Positions 10,610-20,766 of a DNA stretch of 64,000 nucleotides are shown here, one piece after another (position 1 is the first letter of the stretch; every line of letters starts with the position of its first letter). This DNA is from Enterobacter chuandaensis (GTDB taxonomy: Bacteria > Pseudomonadota > Gammaproteobacteria > Enterobacterales > Enterobacteriaceae), in NCBI RefSeq assembly GCF_003594915.1, contig NZ_QZCS01000012.1, forward strand, positions 62,001 to 126,000, in the 5' to 3' direction. Below the pieces are notes generated by a model. It saw only the letters and a list, made by a program, of their open reading frames with translations. It did no database searches and was not told the DNA's origin. Position numbers and translations under genes: made by a program.

Positions 10610-10678
10610 CCCTCTCCCCTTTGGGGAGAGGGCTAGGGTGAGGGGAAAGTTATGCGTTTCCTCACCCCAGCCCTCTCG
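10610..10678. repeat. Paired palindromic intergenic repeat between mtlA and mtlD
   Basis: A perfect hairpin CCCTCTCCCC-TTT-GGGGAGAGGG (10610-10632) is followed by TAGGGTGAGG and, after a short spacer, the reverse complement arm CCTCACCCCAGCCCTCTC. The whole can fold as one long imperfect cruciform. Same family as 12872-12966. Lying inside an operon, it may shape mRNA stability or relative expression of mtlA and mtlD, as REP elements do. Confidence 0.8.
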
Positions 10679-10706
10679 GGTAAAAACATTGATAAAGGTT
10701 AACACT

Positions 10707-11855
10707 ATGAAAGCATTACATTTTGGCGCAGGTAATATCGGTCGTGGCTTTATCGGTAAACTGCTGGCAGACGCGGGCATTACCCTGACATTCGCCGATG
10801 TGAATCAGGTGGTTCTGGATGCCCTGAATGCCCGTCATAGCTATCAGGTTCATGTGGTGGGTGAAAACGAGCAGGTTGAAACCGTCTCTGGCGTCAACGC
10901 GGTCAGCAGCATCGGCGACGACGTTATCGACCTGATCGCCAGCGTTGATCTGGTGACCACTGCCGTGGGTCCGGTGGTGCTTGAGCGCATCGCCCCTGCG
11001 GTCGCGAAAGGCCTGGCTAAACGCAAAGCGCAGGGCAACGACGCTCCGCTGAACATCATCGCCTGCGAAAACATGGTGCGCGGCACCACGCAGCTGAAAG
11101 GTCACGTTATGGCGGCCGTGGCTGACGACGATAAAGCCTGGGTGGAAGCGCACGTCGGGTTTGTGGATTCCGCCGTGGACCGCATCGTTCCGCCGTCTGA
11201 ATCCGCCACCCACGATCCGCTGGAAGTCACTGTTGAAACCTTCAGCGAGTGGATCGTCGATAAAACCCAGTTTAAGGGCGAACTGCCGACCATTCCGGGT
11301 ATGGAATTAACCGATAACCTGATGGCATTTGTCGAACGCAAACTCTTCACGCTGAACACCGGGCATGCTATAACCGCGTACCTCGGTAAATTGGCCGGTC
11401 ATCAGACCATTCGTGACGCGATCCTCGATGAGCAGATCCGCGCGGTGGTAAAAGGGGCGATGGAAGAGAGCGGCGCGGTGCTGATCAAACGCTACGGTTT
11501 TGATGCTGATAAACACGCAGCATACATCCAGAAAATCCTCGGTCGTTTTGAAAACCCGTATCTGAAAGATGACGTTGAGCGCGTGGGCCGTCAGCCGCTG
11601 CGTAAACTCAGCGCGGGCGACCGCCTGATTAAGCCGCTGCTGGGCACGCTGGAATACGGCCTGCCGCACGCCAACCTGGTGAAAGGGATTGCCGCCGCGA
11701 TGCACTACCGCAGCGAGCAGGACCCGCAGGCGATTGAGCTGGCTCAGCTGATTGATGACAAAGGCGCGCAGGCTGCGCTGGCGCAGATTTCCGGTCTGGA
11801 CGCCAACAGCGACGTGGTTGCGGAGGCGGTTAACGCATACAACGCAACCAAATGA
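10707..11855 (+). CDS. mtlD: Mannitol-1-phosphate 5-dehydrogenase MtlD
   Basis: NAD-dependent oxidation of mannitol-1-phosphate to fructose-6-phosphate, the second step of mannitol use. 382 residues, equal to E. coli. The Rossmann motif GAGNIGRG is at residues 7-14; polyol dehydrogenase C-terminal domain after about 200 with the [10 protein letters not shown] catalytic segment. I chose ATG 10707 (AAAGGTTAACACT before it); the open frame extends back to 10638 through the palindromic repeat, which is not coding. The stop overlaps the mtlR start. Confidence 0.98.
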   Translation: MKALHFGAGNIGRGFIGKLLADAGITLTFADVNQVVLDALNARHSYQVHVVGENEQVETVSGVNAVSSIGDDVIDLIASVDLVTTAVGPVVLERIAPAVAKGLAKRKAQGNDAPLNIIACENMVRGTTQLKGHVMAAVADDDKAWVEAHVGFVDSAVDRIVPPSESATHDPLEVTVETFSEWIVDKTQFKGELPTIPGMELTDNLMAFVERKLFTLNTGHAITAYLGKLAGHQTIRDAILDEQIRAVVKGAMEESGAVLIKRYGFDADKHAAYIQKILGRFENPYLKDDVERVGRQPLRKLSAGDRLIKPLLGTLEYGLPHANLVKGIAAAMHYRSEQDPQAIELAQLIDDKGAQAALAQISGLDANSDVVAEAVNAYNATK

Positions 11856-12442
11856 TGCAGAATCCGGCGCAGGTTAGCCTGCGCCCGAATAACAGATTGT
11901 CAGATATGCAGGCAATAATGGAACAAACCCAGGCCTTTGAAAATCGTGTGCTTGAGCGTCTGAATGCTGGCAAAACCGTACGAAGCTTCCTGATTGCCGC
12001 CGTCGAATTACTGACCGAGGCGGTGAACATTCTGGTGCTTCAGGTGTTTCGCAAAGACGACTACGCGGTAAAGTATGCTGTAGAACCGTTACTGGACGGA
12101 GACGGACCGCTGGGCGATCTGTCGGTGCGTCTGAAGCTGATTTATGGGCTTGGCGTGCTCAACCGACAAGAGTATGAAGATGCGGAACTGTTAATGGCGC
12201 TGCGCGAAGAACTCAATCATGACGGTAATGAGTACACCTTTACCGATGATGAGATTCTGGGACCTTTCGGCGAACTTCACTGTGTCACTGCCCTGCCCCC
12301 TGCTCCCCATTTTGATAACAGCGACCCTGAGCTGTACGCGATGCAAAAGCTGCGCTATCAACAGGTTGTCCGTTCCACGATGGTCCTCTCCCTGACTGAG
12401 CTGATTTCTAAAATCAGCTTAAAAAAAGCGTTTCAGAAGTAA
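11852..12442 (+). CDS. mtlR: Mannitol operon repressor MtlR
   Basis: 196-residue repressor of mtlADR matching E. coli MtlR (195) almost throughout; all-helical, without a recognisable classical helix-turn-helix, as known for the family. The start ATG overlaps the mtlD stop (ATGA), so its level is coupled to the operon it controls; a second in-frame ATG at 11855 is equally possible. The first nine residues are the only divergent part. Confidence 0.97.
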   Translation: MMQNPAQVSLRPNNRLSDMQAIMEQTQAFENRVLERLNAGKTVRSFLIAAVELLTEAVNILVLQVFRKDDYAVKYAVEPLLDGDGPLGDLSVRLKLIYGLGVLNRQEYEDAELLMALREELNHDGNEYTFTDDEILGPFGELHCVTALPPAPHFDNSDPELYAMQKLRYQQVVRSTMVLSLTELISKISLKKAFQK

Positions 12443-12500
12443 GCCCGTCCACATTGGTGTATCCTTCCCTGTAAATTCCCCGTTTTCAGAGTCATTTGTC

Positions 12501-12863
12501 ATGAAAGAAGTCGAAAAAAACGAAATTAAACGCCTGAGCGACCGTCTGGATCTGATCCGTCACCAGATGGCTGGCCTGTCACTGGTTGATTCCGCCGAGA
12601 AGTACGCCGAGCTGGAGAAAGAGACCACGAAGCTGGAAGCGGAAATCGAGCGCCTGCGCGAAGTGAAAGGCCAGAAGCTGAGTAAAGAAGCGCAGAAGCT
12701 GATGAACATGCCGCACCGCCGCGCGATCACCAAAAAAGAACAGGCCGATATGGGCAAGCTGAAGAAAAGCGTCCGTGGCCTGGTGGTGGTGCACCCGATG
12801 ACCGAGCTTGGCCGTGAAATGGGCCTGAAAGAGATGACGGGTTTTTGTAAGACGGCTTTTTAA
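12501..12863 (+). CDS. yibL: Ribosome-associated protein YibL (DUF2810)
   Basis: 120-residue, highly charged, Lys/Glu-rich helical protein, same length as E. coli YibL, which is reported to associate with ribosomal subunits. A coiled-coil stretch covers about 5-60, followed by the conserved [20 protein letters not shown] segment (only part quoted: [15 protein letters not shown]). It follows mtlR by 58 bases and ends just before the paired palindromic repeat. Its molecular role is unclear. Confidence 0.94.
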   Translation: MKEVEKNEIKRLSDRLDLIRHQMAGLSLVDSAEKYAELEKETTKLEAEIERLREVKGQKLSKEAQKLMNMPHRRAITKKEQADMGKLKKSVRGLVVVHPMTELGREMGLKEMTGFCKTAF

Positions 12864-12871
12864 CCGTTCTT

Positions 12872-12966
12872 CCCCTCACCCCGCCCTCTCCCCAAAGGGA
12901 GAGGGAGAAAACCGCACAGTTTAGTCCCCTCGCCCCTTTGGGGAGAGGGTTAGGGTGAGGGGGGGC
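12872..12966. repeat. Paired palindromic intergenic repeat downstream of yibL
   Basis: Two outward-facing arms, CCCCTCACCCCGCCCTCTCC at the left and the near reverse complement GGGGAGAGGGTTAGGGTGAG at the right, each also containing its own small hairpin (CCCTCTCCC/GGGAGAGGG). Clearly the same family as 10610-10678. It probably serves as or supports the end of the mtl-yibL transcript. Confidence 0.8.
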
Positions 12967-12987
12967 CTCAGCCACACTCCCGCTTCA

Positions 12988-13004
12988 AATTGGCCCAACC
13001 AATC
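12988..13004. promoter_or_regulatory. LldR operator O1
   Basis: ATTGG-CCCAA-CCAAT palindrome fitting the FadR/GntR-type TNGTNNNACNA family consensus and the upstream lldP operator of E. coli. Upstream member of an operator pair. Confidence 0.75.
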
Positions 13005-13114
13005 CCCCTTTTCTTCCTTCCCTGGTTCACAATTCAATTATTTCCGCTCACAAAACCATTGCCACTCCATAACATCTGGTTAACCATTTGTTGTCATTAA
13101 CCCTACAACACAAC

Positions 13115-13129
13115 ATTGGCAGGACCACT
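13115..13129. promoter_or_regulatory. LldR operator O2
   Basis: ATTGG-CAGGA-CCACT repeats the O1 half-sites with the same five-base centre, 126 bases downstream of O1. That is the spacing of the two E. coli operators (about -105 and +22), which work by DNA looping. Confidence 0.7.
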
Positions 13130-13204
13130 TTTACACAACCTGTGACGCAGAGATGAGCGGAGACTCACCCGCAGCACTGGTTGTATGGTCCCCAGGAGAC
13201 CTGC

Positions 13205-14860
13205 ATGAGCCTCTGGCAACAAAACTACGACCCGGCCGGTAATATCTGGCTGTCGAGCCTGATCGCATCGCTTCCGATCCTGTTCTTCTTCTTTGCGCTG
13301 ATTAAGCTCAAGCTGAAGGGCTACCTCGCCGCGACGTATACCGTTGCTATCGCCCTGCTGGTGGCGCTGTTCTTCTATAAAATGCCGGTCGATCGCGCGC
13401 TGGCCTCCGTCGTCTACGGTTTCTTCTACGGCCTGTGGCCGATTGCGTGGATCATCATCGCCGCGGTGTTTGTTTATAAAATCTCGGTGAAAACCGGGCA
13501 GTTCGACATTATTCGCTCGTCGATTCTCTCCATCACGCCGGACCAGCGCCTGCAGATGCTGATTGTCGGCTTCTCCTTCGGGGCATTTCTGGAAGGCGCG
13601 GCAGGTTTCGGCGCACCGGTGGCAATCACCGCCGCGCTGCTGGTCGGGCTGGGCTTTAACCCGCTGTATGCCGCGGGCCTGTGCCTGATTGTGAACACCG
13701 CCCCGGTTGCGTTTGGCGCGATGGGTATTCCGATTCTGGTAGCAGGACAGGTGACCGGGCTGGACAGCTTTGAGATCGGCCAGATGGTGGGCCGCCAGTT
13801 GCCGTTCCTGACCATCATCGTCCTGTTCTGGATCATGGCGATTATGGACGGCTGGCGCGGCGTGAAGGAGACCTGGCCTGCGGTGATGGTAGCGGGCGGT
13901 TCGTTCGCCATTGCCCAGTATCTCAGCTCCAACTTCCTCGGCCCGGAACTGCCGGACATTATCTCTTCCCTGGTGTCTCTGGTCTGTCTGACGCTGTTCC
14001 TGAAACGCTGGCAGCCGGTGCGCATCTTCCGTTTTGCCGACATGGGCGCGTCGCACGTGGATCAGACCCTCGCCCGCACGGGCTATACCGCCGGGCAAAT
14101 TGTTCGCGCCTGGTCGCCGTTCCTGTTCCTGACCGCCACCGTGACGCTGTGGAGCATACCGCCGTTTAAAGCGCTGTTCGCTCCCGGCGGCGCGCTGTAC
14201 GACATGGTGATTAACATCTCCGTGCCGTTCCTCGACAAGATGGTCGCCCGTATGCCGCCGGTGGTGCACGACGCCACCCCGTATGCAGCGGTGTTTAAGT
14301 TTGACTGGTTCTCCGCCACCGGTACGGCGATTCTGTTTGCGGCACTCCTTTCCGTGGTGTGGCTGCGCATGAAGCCTGCCGCGGCAGTACAAACCTTTGC
14401 AGCAACGATTAAAGAGCTGATGCTGCCGATCTACTCCATCGGCATGGTGCTGGCGTTCGCGTTTATCTCGAACTACTCCGGCCTGTCGTCGACGCTGGCG
14501 TTAGCGCTGGCCCACACCGGACACGCGTTTACCTTCTTCTCACCGTTCCTCGGCTGGCTGGGGGTGTTCCTGACCGGTTCAGATACCTCGTCTAACGCCC
14601 TGTTCGCCGCCCTGCAGGCAACGGCGGCTCAGCAGATTGGCGTGTCGGACGTGCTGCTGGTCGCCGCGAACACCACCGGCGGCGTAACCGGGAAAATGAT
14701 CTCCCCGCAGTCCATCGCCATTGCCTGTGCGGCGGTGGGGCTGGTGGGTAAAGAGTCCGACCTGTTCCGCTTTACCGTTAAACACAGCCTGATATTCACC
14801 TGCATGGTCGGGGTGATCACCACCCTGCAGGCCTATGTCTTAACCTGGATGATCCCATGA
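13205..14860 (+). CDS. lldP: L-lactate permease LldP
   Basis: Proton-driven uptake of L-lactate (also D-lactate, glycolate) across the inner membrane. 551 residues, equal to E. coli, with 12 or more hydrophobic segments and the conserved [16 protein letters not shown] segment near 130-145. I chose ATG 13205 (GGAGACCTGC before it); the frame continues back to 13181 without a better site. First gene of lldPRD; its stop overlaps the lldR start by 4 bases. Confidence 0.98.
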   Translation: MSLWQQNYDPAGNIWLSSLIASLPILFFFFALIKLKLKGYLAATYTVAIALLVALFFYKMPVDRALASVVYGFFYGLWPIAWIIIAAVFVYKISVKTGQFDIIRSSILSITPDQRLQMLIVGFSFGAFLEGAAGFGAPVAITAALLVGLGFNPLYAAGLCLIVNTAPVAFGAMGIPILVAGQVTGLDSFEIGQMVGRQLPFLTIIVLFWIMAIMDGWRGVKETWPAVMVAGGSFAIAQYLSSNFLGPELPDIISSLVSLVCLTLFLKRWQPVRIFRFADMGASHVDQTLARTGYTAGQIVRAWSPFLFLTATVTLWSIPPFKALFAPGGALYDMVINISVPFLDKMVARMPPVVHDATPYAAVFKFDWFSATGTAILFAALLSVVWLRMKPAAAVQTFAATIKELMLPIYSIGMVLAFAFISNYSGLSSTLALALAHTGHAFTFFSPFLGWLGVFLTGSDTSSNALFAALQATAAQQIGVSDVLLVAANTTGGVTGKMISPQSIAIACAAVGLVGKESDLFRFTVKHSLIFTCMVGVITTLQAYVLTWMIP

Positions 14861-15630
14861 TAGTGATGCCCAGACGCCTGTCCGACGAGATTGCCTCTCG
14901 CGTGCGGGCGCTGATTGAAGAACAACAGCTGGAAGCGGGCATGAAATTGCCCGCCGAACGTCAACTCGCCGCCCAGCTTGGCGTGTCGCGTAACTCACTG
15001 CGCGAGGCGCTGGCGACGCTGGTCAGCGAAGGCGTGCTGGTGAGCCGTCGCGGCGGCGGCACCTTTGTGCGCTGGCAGCATGACGACTGGTCCGAGCAAA
15101 ACATCGTCCAGCCGCTGAAGACGCTGATGGAAAACGACCCGGACTACAGCTTCGACATTCTTGAAGCGCGCCACGCCATCGAAACCAGTACCGCGTGGCA
15201 CGCGGCGATGCGGGCAACGGAGGACGATAAAGAGAAGCTCAAAGCCTGCTTCGAAGCCACGCAAAGCAGCGACCCGGACATCGCCTCCCAGGCGGATGTC
15301 CGCTTCCATCTGGCGATTGCCGAGGCGTCGCACAACGTGGTGCTGCTCCAGACCATGCGCGGGTTCTTCGACCTGCTGCAATCCTCCGTGAAGCAGAGCC
15401 GCCAGCGCATGTATCTGGTCCCGCCGGTGTTTGCCCGGCTGACCGAACAGCACGAGGCGGTGCTCAACGCCATTCTGGCCGGTGATGCCGAAGCCGCGCG
15501 AAAAGCGATGATGGCGCATCTGGGCTTCGTGCACACCACCATTAAACGATTCGATGAAGACCAGGCCCGACAGGCGCGTATTACCCGTCTGCCTGGCGAC
15601 AGTGATATTTCCAGGGAGAACAAAGCATGA
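14857..15630 (+). CDS. lldR: L-lactate-responsive regulator LldR
   Basis: FadR-subfamily GntR regulator of lldPRD, repressor or activator depending on lactate. 257 residues (E. coli 258). Winged helix at about 5-73 with the recognition segment [18 protein letters not shown] (shown within 35-53) and wing [11 protein letters not shown] ligand domain from about 95 with conserved His residues in [14 protein letters not shown]. Joined to lldP and lldD by ATGA overlaps on both sides, so all three are translationally coupled. The two operators upstream of lldP are its expected targets. Confidence 0.97.
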   Translation: MIVMPRRLSDEIASRVRALIEEQQLEAGMKLPAERQLAAQLGVSRNSLREALATLVSEGVLVSRRGGGTFVRWQHDDWSEQNIVQPLKTLMENDPDYSFDILEARHAIETSTAWHAAMRATEDDKEKLKACFEATQSSDPDIASQADVRFHLAIAEASHNVVLLQTMRGFFDLLQSSVKQSRQRMYLVPPVFARLTEQHEAVLNAILAGDAEAARKAMMAHLGFVHTTIKRFDEDQARQARITRLPGDSDISRENKA

Positions 15631-16814
15631 TTATTTCAGCAGCCAGTGACTACCGCGCCGCGGCGCAGCGCATTTTGCCGCCGTTCCTGTTCCACTACAT
15701 CGACGGCGGGGCGTATGCCGAATACACCCTGCGCCGCAACGTGGAGGATCTGTCAGAGGTGGCTCTGCGCCAGCGCGTGCTGAAGAATATGTCTGACCTG
15801 AGCCTTGAGACGAAGCTGTTTAACGAAACGCTTTCCATGCCCGTGGCGCTCGCGCCTGTCGGCTTATGCGGCATGTACGCCCGCCGGGGCGAAGTGCAGG
15901 CCGCCGCCGCCGCGGATGCCAAAGGCATTCCGTTTACCCTCTCAACCGTGTCCGTCTGCCCGATTGAAGAAGTCGCCCCAACCATCAAGCGCCCGATGTG
16001 GTTCCAGCTGTACGTCCTGCGGGATCGCGGCTTTATGCGTAACGCGCTCGAGCGCGCGAAAGCGGCGGGCTGCTCCACGCTGGTCTTTACCGTCGACATG
16101 CCGACACCCGGCGCGCGCTATCGTGATGCCCACTCCGGCATGAGCGGCCCGAATGCTGCGCTCCGCCGCTACTGGCAGGCGGTTACGCATCCGCAGTGGG
16201 CGTGGGATGTGGGCGTGAACGGCCGTCCACACGATCTGGGAAATATTTCAGCCTACCTCGGTAAACCGACCGGGCTGGAGGATTACATCGGCTGGCTGGC
16301 GAACAACTTCGATCCGTCGATCTCGTGGAAAGACCTGGAGTGGATCCGTGAATTCTGGGACGGCCCGATGGTAATCAAAGGGATCCTCGACCCGGAGGAT
16401 GCCCGCGACGCGGTGCGTTTTGGCGCGGACGGGATCGTGGTCTCTAACCACGGTGGACGCCAGCTCGACGGCGTACTCTCTTCTGCCCGCGCGCTGCCCG
16501 CCATTGCCGATGCGGTGAAAGGCGATATCGCGATCCTGGCCGACAGCGGCATCCGCAACGGGCTGGACGTGGTGCGCATGATTGCGCTGGGCGCCGACAG
16601 CGTGCTGCTGGGCCGTGCGTATCTGTACGCGCTGGCCACCAGCGGTCAGGCGGGCGTAGCGAACCTGCTGGATCTGATCGAGAAAGAGATGAAGGTGGCG
16701 ATGACGCTGACCGGTGCGAAGTCGATCAGCGAAATCAGCAAGGACTCGCTGGTGCAGGAGCTGAGTAAGCTGCCTGCGGCGCTGGCCCCCCTTTCTCAGG
16801 GAAACGCGGCCTGA
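15627..16814 (+). CDS. lldD: FMN-dependent L-lactate dehydrogenase LldD
   Basis: Membrane-associated flavoenzyme oxidising L-lactate to pyruvate and feeding electrons to quinones. 395 residues (E. coli 396). Alpha/beta-barrel of the glycolate-oxidase family; active-site His275 and Arg278 in [10 protein letters not shown], Tyr24 region [13 protein letters not shown], and phosphate-binding [14 protein letters not shown]. Start overlaps the lldR stop. An intrinsic terminator follows 28 bases after the stop. Confidence 0.98.
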   Translation: MIISAASDYRAAAQRILPPFLFHYIDGGAYAEYTLRRNVEDLSEVALRQRVLKNMSDLSLETKLFNETLSMPVALAPVGLCGMYARRGEVQAAAAADAKGIPFTLSTVSVCPIEEVAPTIKRPMWFQLYVLRDRGFMRNALERAKAAGCSTLVFTVDMPTPGARYRDAHSGMSGPNAALRRYWQAVTHPQWAWDVGVNGRPHDLGNISAYLGKPTGLEDYIGWLANNFDPSISWKDLEWIREFWDGPMVIKGILDPEDARDAVRFGADGIVVSNHGGRQLDGVLSSARALPAIADAVKGDIAILADSGIRNGLDVVRMIALGADSVLLGRAYLYALATSGQAGVANLLDLIEKEMKVAMTLTGAKSISEISKDSLVQELSKLPAALAPLSQGNAA

Positions 16815-16842
16815 TCTCCTCCGGTTAAACTCCCTTTCTCAT

Positions 16843-16870
16843 GCGCCCGATTTCCCCTCGGGCGCTTTTT
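16843..16870 (+). terminator. Rho-independent terminator of lldPRD
   Basis: Perfect eight-base stem GCGCCCGA/TCGGGCGC with a seven-base loop and a following T5 tract. Confidence 0.9.
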
Positions 16871-16936
16871 ATGTCGAAAATAACACCTACGTAACATTCT
16901 GGATAAGAAAATTTGACACACCCCTCCGGTTCGCAA

Positions 16937-16948
16937 TTGTATAGACAA
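16937..16948. promoter_or_regulatory. Palindromic operator candidate upstream of the MFS gene
   Basis: TTGTATAGACAA, an imperfect palindrome of the kind bound by HutC-type GntR regulators, 45 bases before the MFS start. A partial echo (AAATACAAG) follows. No such regulator is encoded nearby. Confidence 0.45.
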
Positions 16949-16993
16949 GCAAATACAAGAGCACAAAAACAACATCACATCAGAGAGGAGCGT

Positions 16994-18334
16994 ATGGCCT
17001 ATTCAGGTAAGGTGGATATTCAGCAGGTAATCGATGAGAGTCCCTTTTCAGGGTTTCACTGGCTTCTTATCGTGCTGGGCTTTCTGGTTCTGGCGATCGA
17101 TGGTTTTGATACGGCAGCGATGGGCTACATCGCGCCTACGCTGTCGGCAGAATGGGGGATACACAAACAGGATCTGGGGCCGGTGCTGAGCGCGGCGCTG
17201 TTGGGGCTGTCGCTGGGCGCCCTGATTGCAGGCCCGGTATCGGACCGGATGGGACGCAAGCGCGTGCTGGTCTTTTCATGCCTGTTCTTCGGCCTGGCGA
17301 GCCTGGGTACGGCCTGGGCGCAAAGCCTGAATACCCTGACGCTGTGGCGCTTTCTGACGGGTCTCGGGCTCGGTGCCGCGATGCCAAACGCCATCACGCT
17401 GATTTCGGAGTTCGCTCCCCAGCGCTGCCGCGCCATGGCGATTAACACCATGTACTGCGGCTTCCCTCTGGGTGCGGCGGGCGGCGGCGCGATCTCTTCC
17501 TGGCTTATTCCCCACCACGGCTGGCGAAGCGTGCTGCTGACCGGCGCGATTGCCCCGCTGATTTTAACCGTGCTGCTGGCGCTGCTGTTGCCGGAATCGG
17601 TGAAGTTTCTGGTGCAGCGCGGGAAGGACGTTATGCAGGTTCGCCGCATCGCCAGCCGGTTCGCCTGCAGTACGCTGGAGAGCGTCACGGGCTTTTTCCT
17701 GGCGGAGGAGAAAATCACGTCTAAAAAAGGGAGCGTGTCGCAGCTGTTTTCCATGCCCTGGCTGCCCGGCACCCTGATGCTGTGGGTGACCTACTTTATG
17801 GGACTGGTGATTTACTACGTCCTGCTGAGCTGGATGCCGACGCTGATGCAGGGGATGGGTTATGCGCTGGCGGAATCCGCCTGGCTCACCTCGCTGTTCA
17901 CCTTCGGCGGCACCGCAGGCATTCTGCTCGCGGGCTGGATGATGGACCGCTGGGAAGCGCACAAGGTGGTCGCAGGGGGATTTGTCCTGACGATGGGCCT
18001 GATCCTGTTACTCGGCCTTGAGCATAACCATATCGCCCTGTTTGGCGGGCTGATTTTCCTGATGGGGATCGCCATGAACGGCGCGCAGTCGGGCATGCAA
18101 ACCCTGGCCGCCACCTTTTACCCTACCGAGTGCCGCGCGACGGGCATCGCCTGGATGCAGGGGATCGGCCGCTTTGGTGGCGTAGCAGGCACCATGACCA
18201 GCGCCCAGCTTCTTTCCATGCAGTGGCAGGCAGACAGTATTTTAATGATCCTCAGCGTGCCCGCCCTGGTGGCCGCGGCGGCAACCGTCTATAAAATGCT
18301 GTACAGCCGCGCGCAGGAACCCGGCGTCGCGTAG
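16994..18334 (+). CDS. MFS transporter of the aromatic acid:H+ symporter family
   Basis: Predicted proton-coupled importer of an aromatic or related acid, 446 residues with 12 hydrophobic segments. The family-specific acidic motif DGFD is at 37-40 in helix 1, and the MFS loop motif GPVSDRMGRKR is at 80-90, as in PcaK, BenK and MhpT. I chose ATG 16994, placed 6 bases after AGAGGAG; the frame extends to 16913 without a site. E. coli has nothing between lldD and trmL, so this is an added gene. No catabolic genes or regulator accompany it; a TTGTATAGACAA palindrome upstream suggests control by a distant GntR protein. Substrate unknown. Confidence 0.85.
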   Translation: MAYSGKVDIQQVIDESPFSGFHWLLIVLGFLVLAIDGFDTAAMGYIAPTLSAEWGIHKQDLGPVLSAALLGLSLGALIAGPVSDRMGRKRVLVFSCLFFGLASLGTAWAQSLNTLTLWRFLTGLGLGAAMPNAITLISEFAPQRCRAMAINTMYCGFPLGAAGGGAISSWLIPHHGWRSVLLTGAIAPLILTVLLALLLPESVKFLVQRGKDVMQVRRIASRFACSTLESVTGFFLAEEKITSKKGSVSQLFSMPWLPGTLMLWVTYFMGLVIYYVLLSWMPTLMQGMGYALAESAWLTSLFTFGGTAGILLAGWMMDRWEAHKVVAGGFVLTMGLILLLGLEHNHIALFGGLIFLMGIAMNGAQSGMQTLAATFYPTECRATGIAWMQGIGRFGGVAGTMTSAQLLSMQWQADSILMILSVPALVAAAATVYKMLYSRAQEPGVA

Positions 18335-18355
18335 TTCCTCTCTTTTCTGCTATTC

Positions 18356-18377
18356 TGCCCCCGCAATTAAGGGGGCA
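18356..18377 (+). promoter_or_regulatory. Hairpin enclosing the trmL ribosome-binding site
   Basis: TGCCCCC/GGGGGCA with an eight-base loop; the right arm is the AGGGGG Shine-Dalgarno, 4 bases before ATG 18380. It may be a translational brake. It has no T-tract. Confidence 0.55.
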
Positions 18378-18379
18378 GC

Positions 18380-18853
18380 ATGCTTAACATCGTTTTATTC
18401 GAACCAGAAATTCCGCCGAACACCGGCAATATCATCCGCCTGTGCGCCAACACCGGTTTTCGTCTGCACATTATCGAGCCGATGGGCTTTACGTGGGACG
18501 ACAAACGCCTGCGCCGTGCGGGTCTGGATTACCATGAATTTACCGCCGTGGTTCGCCATCACGATTACGCCGCGTTTCTGGAAGCAGAGAAGCCGCAGCG
18601 CATGTTCGCCCTGACCACCAAAGGCACGCCAGCGCACAGCGCCGTGAGCTATCAGGAGGGTGACTATCTGATGTTTGGCCCGGAAACCCGCGGCCTGCCG
18701 GCCACGATCCTGGATGCCCTGCCCGCTGAGCAGAAGATCCGTATTCCGATGATGCCGGACAGCCGCAGCATGAACCTGTCGAACGCGGTGTCGGTGGTGG
18801 TGTATGAAGCCTGGCGCCAGCTGGGTTATCCCGGCGCCATTCTCAGAAGTTAA
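18380..18853 (+). CDS. trmL: tRNA (cytidine/uridine-2'-O-)-methyltransferase TrmL
   Basis: SPOUT-class enzyme methylating the ribose of the wobble base (position 34) in two tRNA(Leu) species. 157 residues, equal to E. coli. The knot motifs are intact: [19 protein letters not shown] (starts at 8), [11 protein letters not shown] (about 95-105) and [17 protein letters not shown] near 120-136. Its stop overlaps the convergent cysE stop by 4 bases. The ribosome site lies inside a hairpin. Confidence 0.97.
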   Translation: MLNIVLFEPEIPPNTGNIIRLCANTGFRLHIIEPMGFTWDDKRLRRAGLDYHEFTAVVRHHDYAAFLEAEKPQRMFALTTKGTPAHSAVSYQEGDYLMFGPETRGLPATILDALPAEQKIRIPMMPDSRSMNLSNAVSVVVYEAWRQLGYPGAILRS

Positions 18854-19671
18854 ATGCCGTCACCATACTCGAAGGTATGGTGAATGCCGTTGAAGTGCTG
18901 ATCCATATCCATCGACGGCTTATCGCTGTCTGGCTTACCAACGATGCGCGCCGGTACGCCAGCGGCGGTGGTATGCGGCGGCACGGGCTGGAGCACAACC
19001 GAGCCCGCACCAATCTTCGCGCCGCGCCCGACTTCAATATTCCCGAGAATCTTAGCCCCCGCGCCAATCATCACCCCTTCACGAATTTTCGGGTGGCGAT
19101 CGCCGCTGGTTTTACCGGTACCGCCCAGAGTGACCGACTGCAGGATTGAGACGTCATCTTCAATCACCGCCGTTTCCCCGACGACAATCCCGGTGGCGTG
19201 GTCGAGCATGATCCCGCGGCCAATCTTCGCCGCCGGGTGAATATCAACCTGGAACGTCACGGAGACCTGGTTTTGCAGGAAGATCGCCAGCGCGCGGCGG
19301 CCTTCATTCCATAACCAGTGGCCGATGCGGTAAGCCTGAAGCGCGTGGAAACCTTTCAGGTACAGCAGCGGCGTAGAGTATTTATCCACCGCCGGGTCAC
19401 GCGTGCGCACGGCCTGGATATCACAGGCGGCAGAGGCGATCATTTCCGGGTCTGCGGCGTAAGCCTCTTCCACCACTTCACGAATGGCGATAGCGGGCAT
19501 GATCGAGGAGGCGAGCTTGTTGGCGAGCATATAGCTCAGCGCGCTGCCGAGATTTTCGTGCTTGAGTAACGTCGCGTGGTAGAAACTGGCCAGCATTGGC
19601 TCACAGTCGGCCAGCGCCCGGGCTTCGGCTTTAATGTTATTCCAGACGATATCCAGTTCTTCACACGGCAT
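18850..19671 (-). CDS. cysE: Serine O-acetyltransferase CysE
   Basis: First step of cysteine synthesis: serine + acetyl-CoA to O-acetylserine; cytoplasmic hexamer that binds CysK. 273 residues, equal to E. coli. N-terminal helical domain to about 140, then a left-handed beta-helix of hexapeptide repeats with catalytic Asp157-His158 ([12 protein letters not shown]); the C-terminal tail ends FEYGDGI, carrying the final Ile needed to dock into CysK. Last gene of the yibN-grxC-secB-gpsA-cysE series. Confidence 0.98.
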   Translation of the reverse strand: MPCEELDIVWNNIKAEARALADCEPMLASFYHATLLKHENLGSALSYMLANKLASSIMPAIAIREVVEEAYAADPEMIASAACDIQAVRTRDPAVDKYSTPLLYLKGFHALQAYRIGHWLWNEGRRALAIFLQNQVSVTFQVDIHPAAKIGRGIMLDHATGIVVGETAVIEDDVSILQSVTLGGTGKTSGDRHPKIREGVMIGAGAKILGNIEVGRGAKIGAGSVVLQPVPPHTTAAGVPARIVGKPDSDKPSMDMDQHFNGIHHTFEYGDGI

Positions 19672-19746
19672 TGCTAACTCCAGACGATAGTATAATGACT
19701 AGCCAGTTCTGCGCTGGCTGGGTCATTCAGGTGACAACGGTTCCGA

Positions 19747-20766
19747 CTAGTTACTGCTGCGCTCGTCCTTGCGCGCACGACCTAATAAGGTCAATGCTGC
19801 CTCGCGCGCATTTTTTCCGCAATACAATACCTGATAAATTTCCTCGGTTATTGGCATTTCGACACCAAACCGGTGCGCCAACTCGCGAACTTCTTTGGTA
19901 TTGCGGTAGCCTTCCACCACCTGTCCAATCTTCTCCTGCGCGGTTTTTACATCGCTGCCCTGTCCGAGCATCATGCCAAAGCGGCGGTTACGAGACTGGT
20001 TGTCGGTACAGGTCAGCACCAGATCGCCCAGACCAGCCATCCCCATAAAGGTGGCCGGATTGGCACCCAGCGCTTCGCCCAGACGGGACATCTCGGTTAA
20101 GCCGCGGGTAATCAACGCTGTACGCGCGTTGGCGCCAAAGCCAATACCGTCAGACATCCCGGCACCGATGGCAATCACGTTCTTCACCGCGCCGCCCAGC
20201 TGCACGCCGATGAAATCGGGGTTGCTGTAGACGCGGAAGCTCTTGCCGCAGTGCAGCAGTTGCTGGAGATCGTCAGAGAAGTTCTGGTCAGTGGATGCCA
20301 GCGAAATCGCCGTCGGCAGGCCCGCAGCCAGCTCTTTGGCAAAGGTCGGCCCGGAGATGACCGCCAGCGGGATTTCATCACCCAGCGCTTCGCGGGCAAC
20401 GTCCTGCAGCAGGCGTCCGGTTTCCGCTTCCAGCCCTTTGGTCGCCCAGACGATACGCGCATCAGGGCGCATCAGCGGCTTGATCTGATTCAGCACGTCG
20501 CCAAAGACATGGCTCGGCACCACAATCAAAATGTTGCGGCTGGCCGCCAGCGCGGTCGCAAGATCGCTTTCCAGGTGCAGGGTGTCAGGGAACGGAACGT
20601 CCGGAAGAAACGCCACATTGCAACGGTCGCGCTGCAGCGTGGCGATATGTTTTGGATCGTGGCCCCACAGGACCACGTCGTGACCATTTCTTGCCAGCGT
20701 GATGGCAAGAGCGGTGCCGTATGAGCCGGCACCGATCACAGTCATTGACGCATTAACAGTGCTCAT
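19747..20766 (-). CDS. gpsA: Glycerol-3-phosphate dehydrogenase [NAD(P)+] GpsA
   Basis: Reduces dihydroxyacetone phosphate to sn-glycerol-3-phosphate, the backbone for phospholipids. 339 residues, equal to E. coli. Nucleotide-binding GAGSYGTA at 12-19, the [17 protein letters not shown] catalytic segment near 193-209 with its lysine, and the GLGDLVLTC motif near 254. The start codon shares one base with the secB stop (TGATG), so translation is coupled. Confidence 0.98.
   Translation of the reverse strand: MSTVNASMTVIGAGSYGTALAITLARNGHDVVLWGHDPKHIATLQRDRCNVAFLPDVPFPDTLHLESDLATALAASRNILIVVPSHVFGDVLNQIKPLMRPDARIVWATKGLEAETGRLLQDVAREALGDEIPLAVISGPTFAKELAAGLPTAISLASTDQNFSDDLQQLLHCGKSFRVYSNPDFIGVQLGGAVKNVIAIGAGMSDGIGFGANARTALITRGLTEMSRLGEALGANPATFMGMAGLGDLVLTCTDNQSRNRRFGMMLGQGSDVKTAQEKIGQVVEGYRNTKEVRELAHRFGVEMPITEEIYQVLYCGKNAREAALTLLGRARKDERSSN

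Larger units (their letters stand above)
12864..13204. promoter_or_regulatory. Intergenic region yibL-lldP
   Basis: 341 bases without a gene. The first 100 hold a paired palindromic repeat, the rest is the lldP control region with two LldR-type operators 126 bases apart. A candidate sigma70 promoter is TTGCCA (13059-13064) with TAACCA (13081-13086); by analogy with E. coli operator positions the transcript should begin near 13093. This is inference from spacing. Confidence 0.6.

Noticed and set aside
13103-14392. 429-codon open frame opposite lldP
   Set aside because: Very Arg/His/Gln-rich antisense translation of the permease gene; no start signal.
19690-19695. Plus-strand TATAAT near cysE
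   Set aside because: No -35 element and no gene downstream on that strand; the reverse TATACT might serve cysE but is also unsupported.
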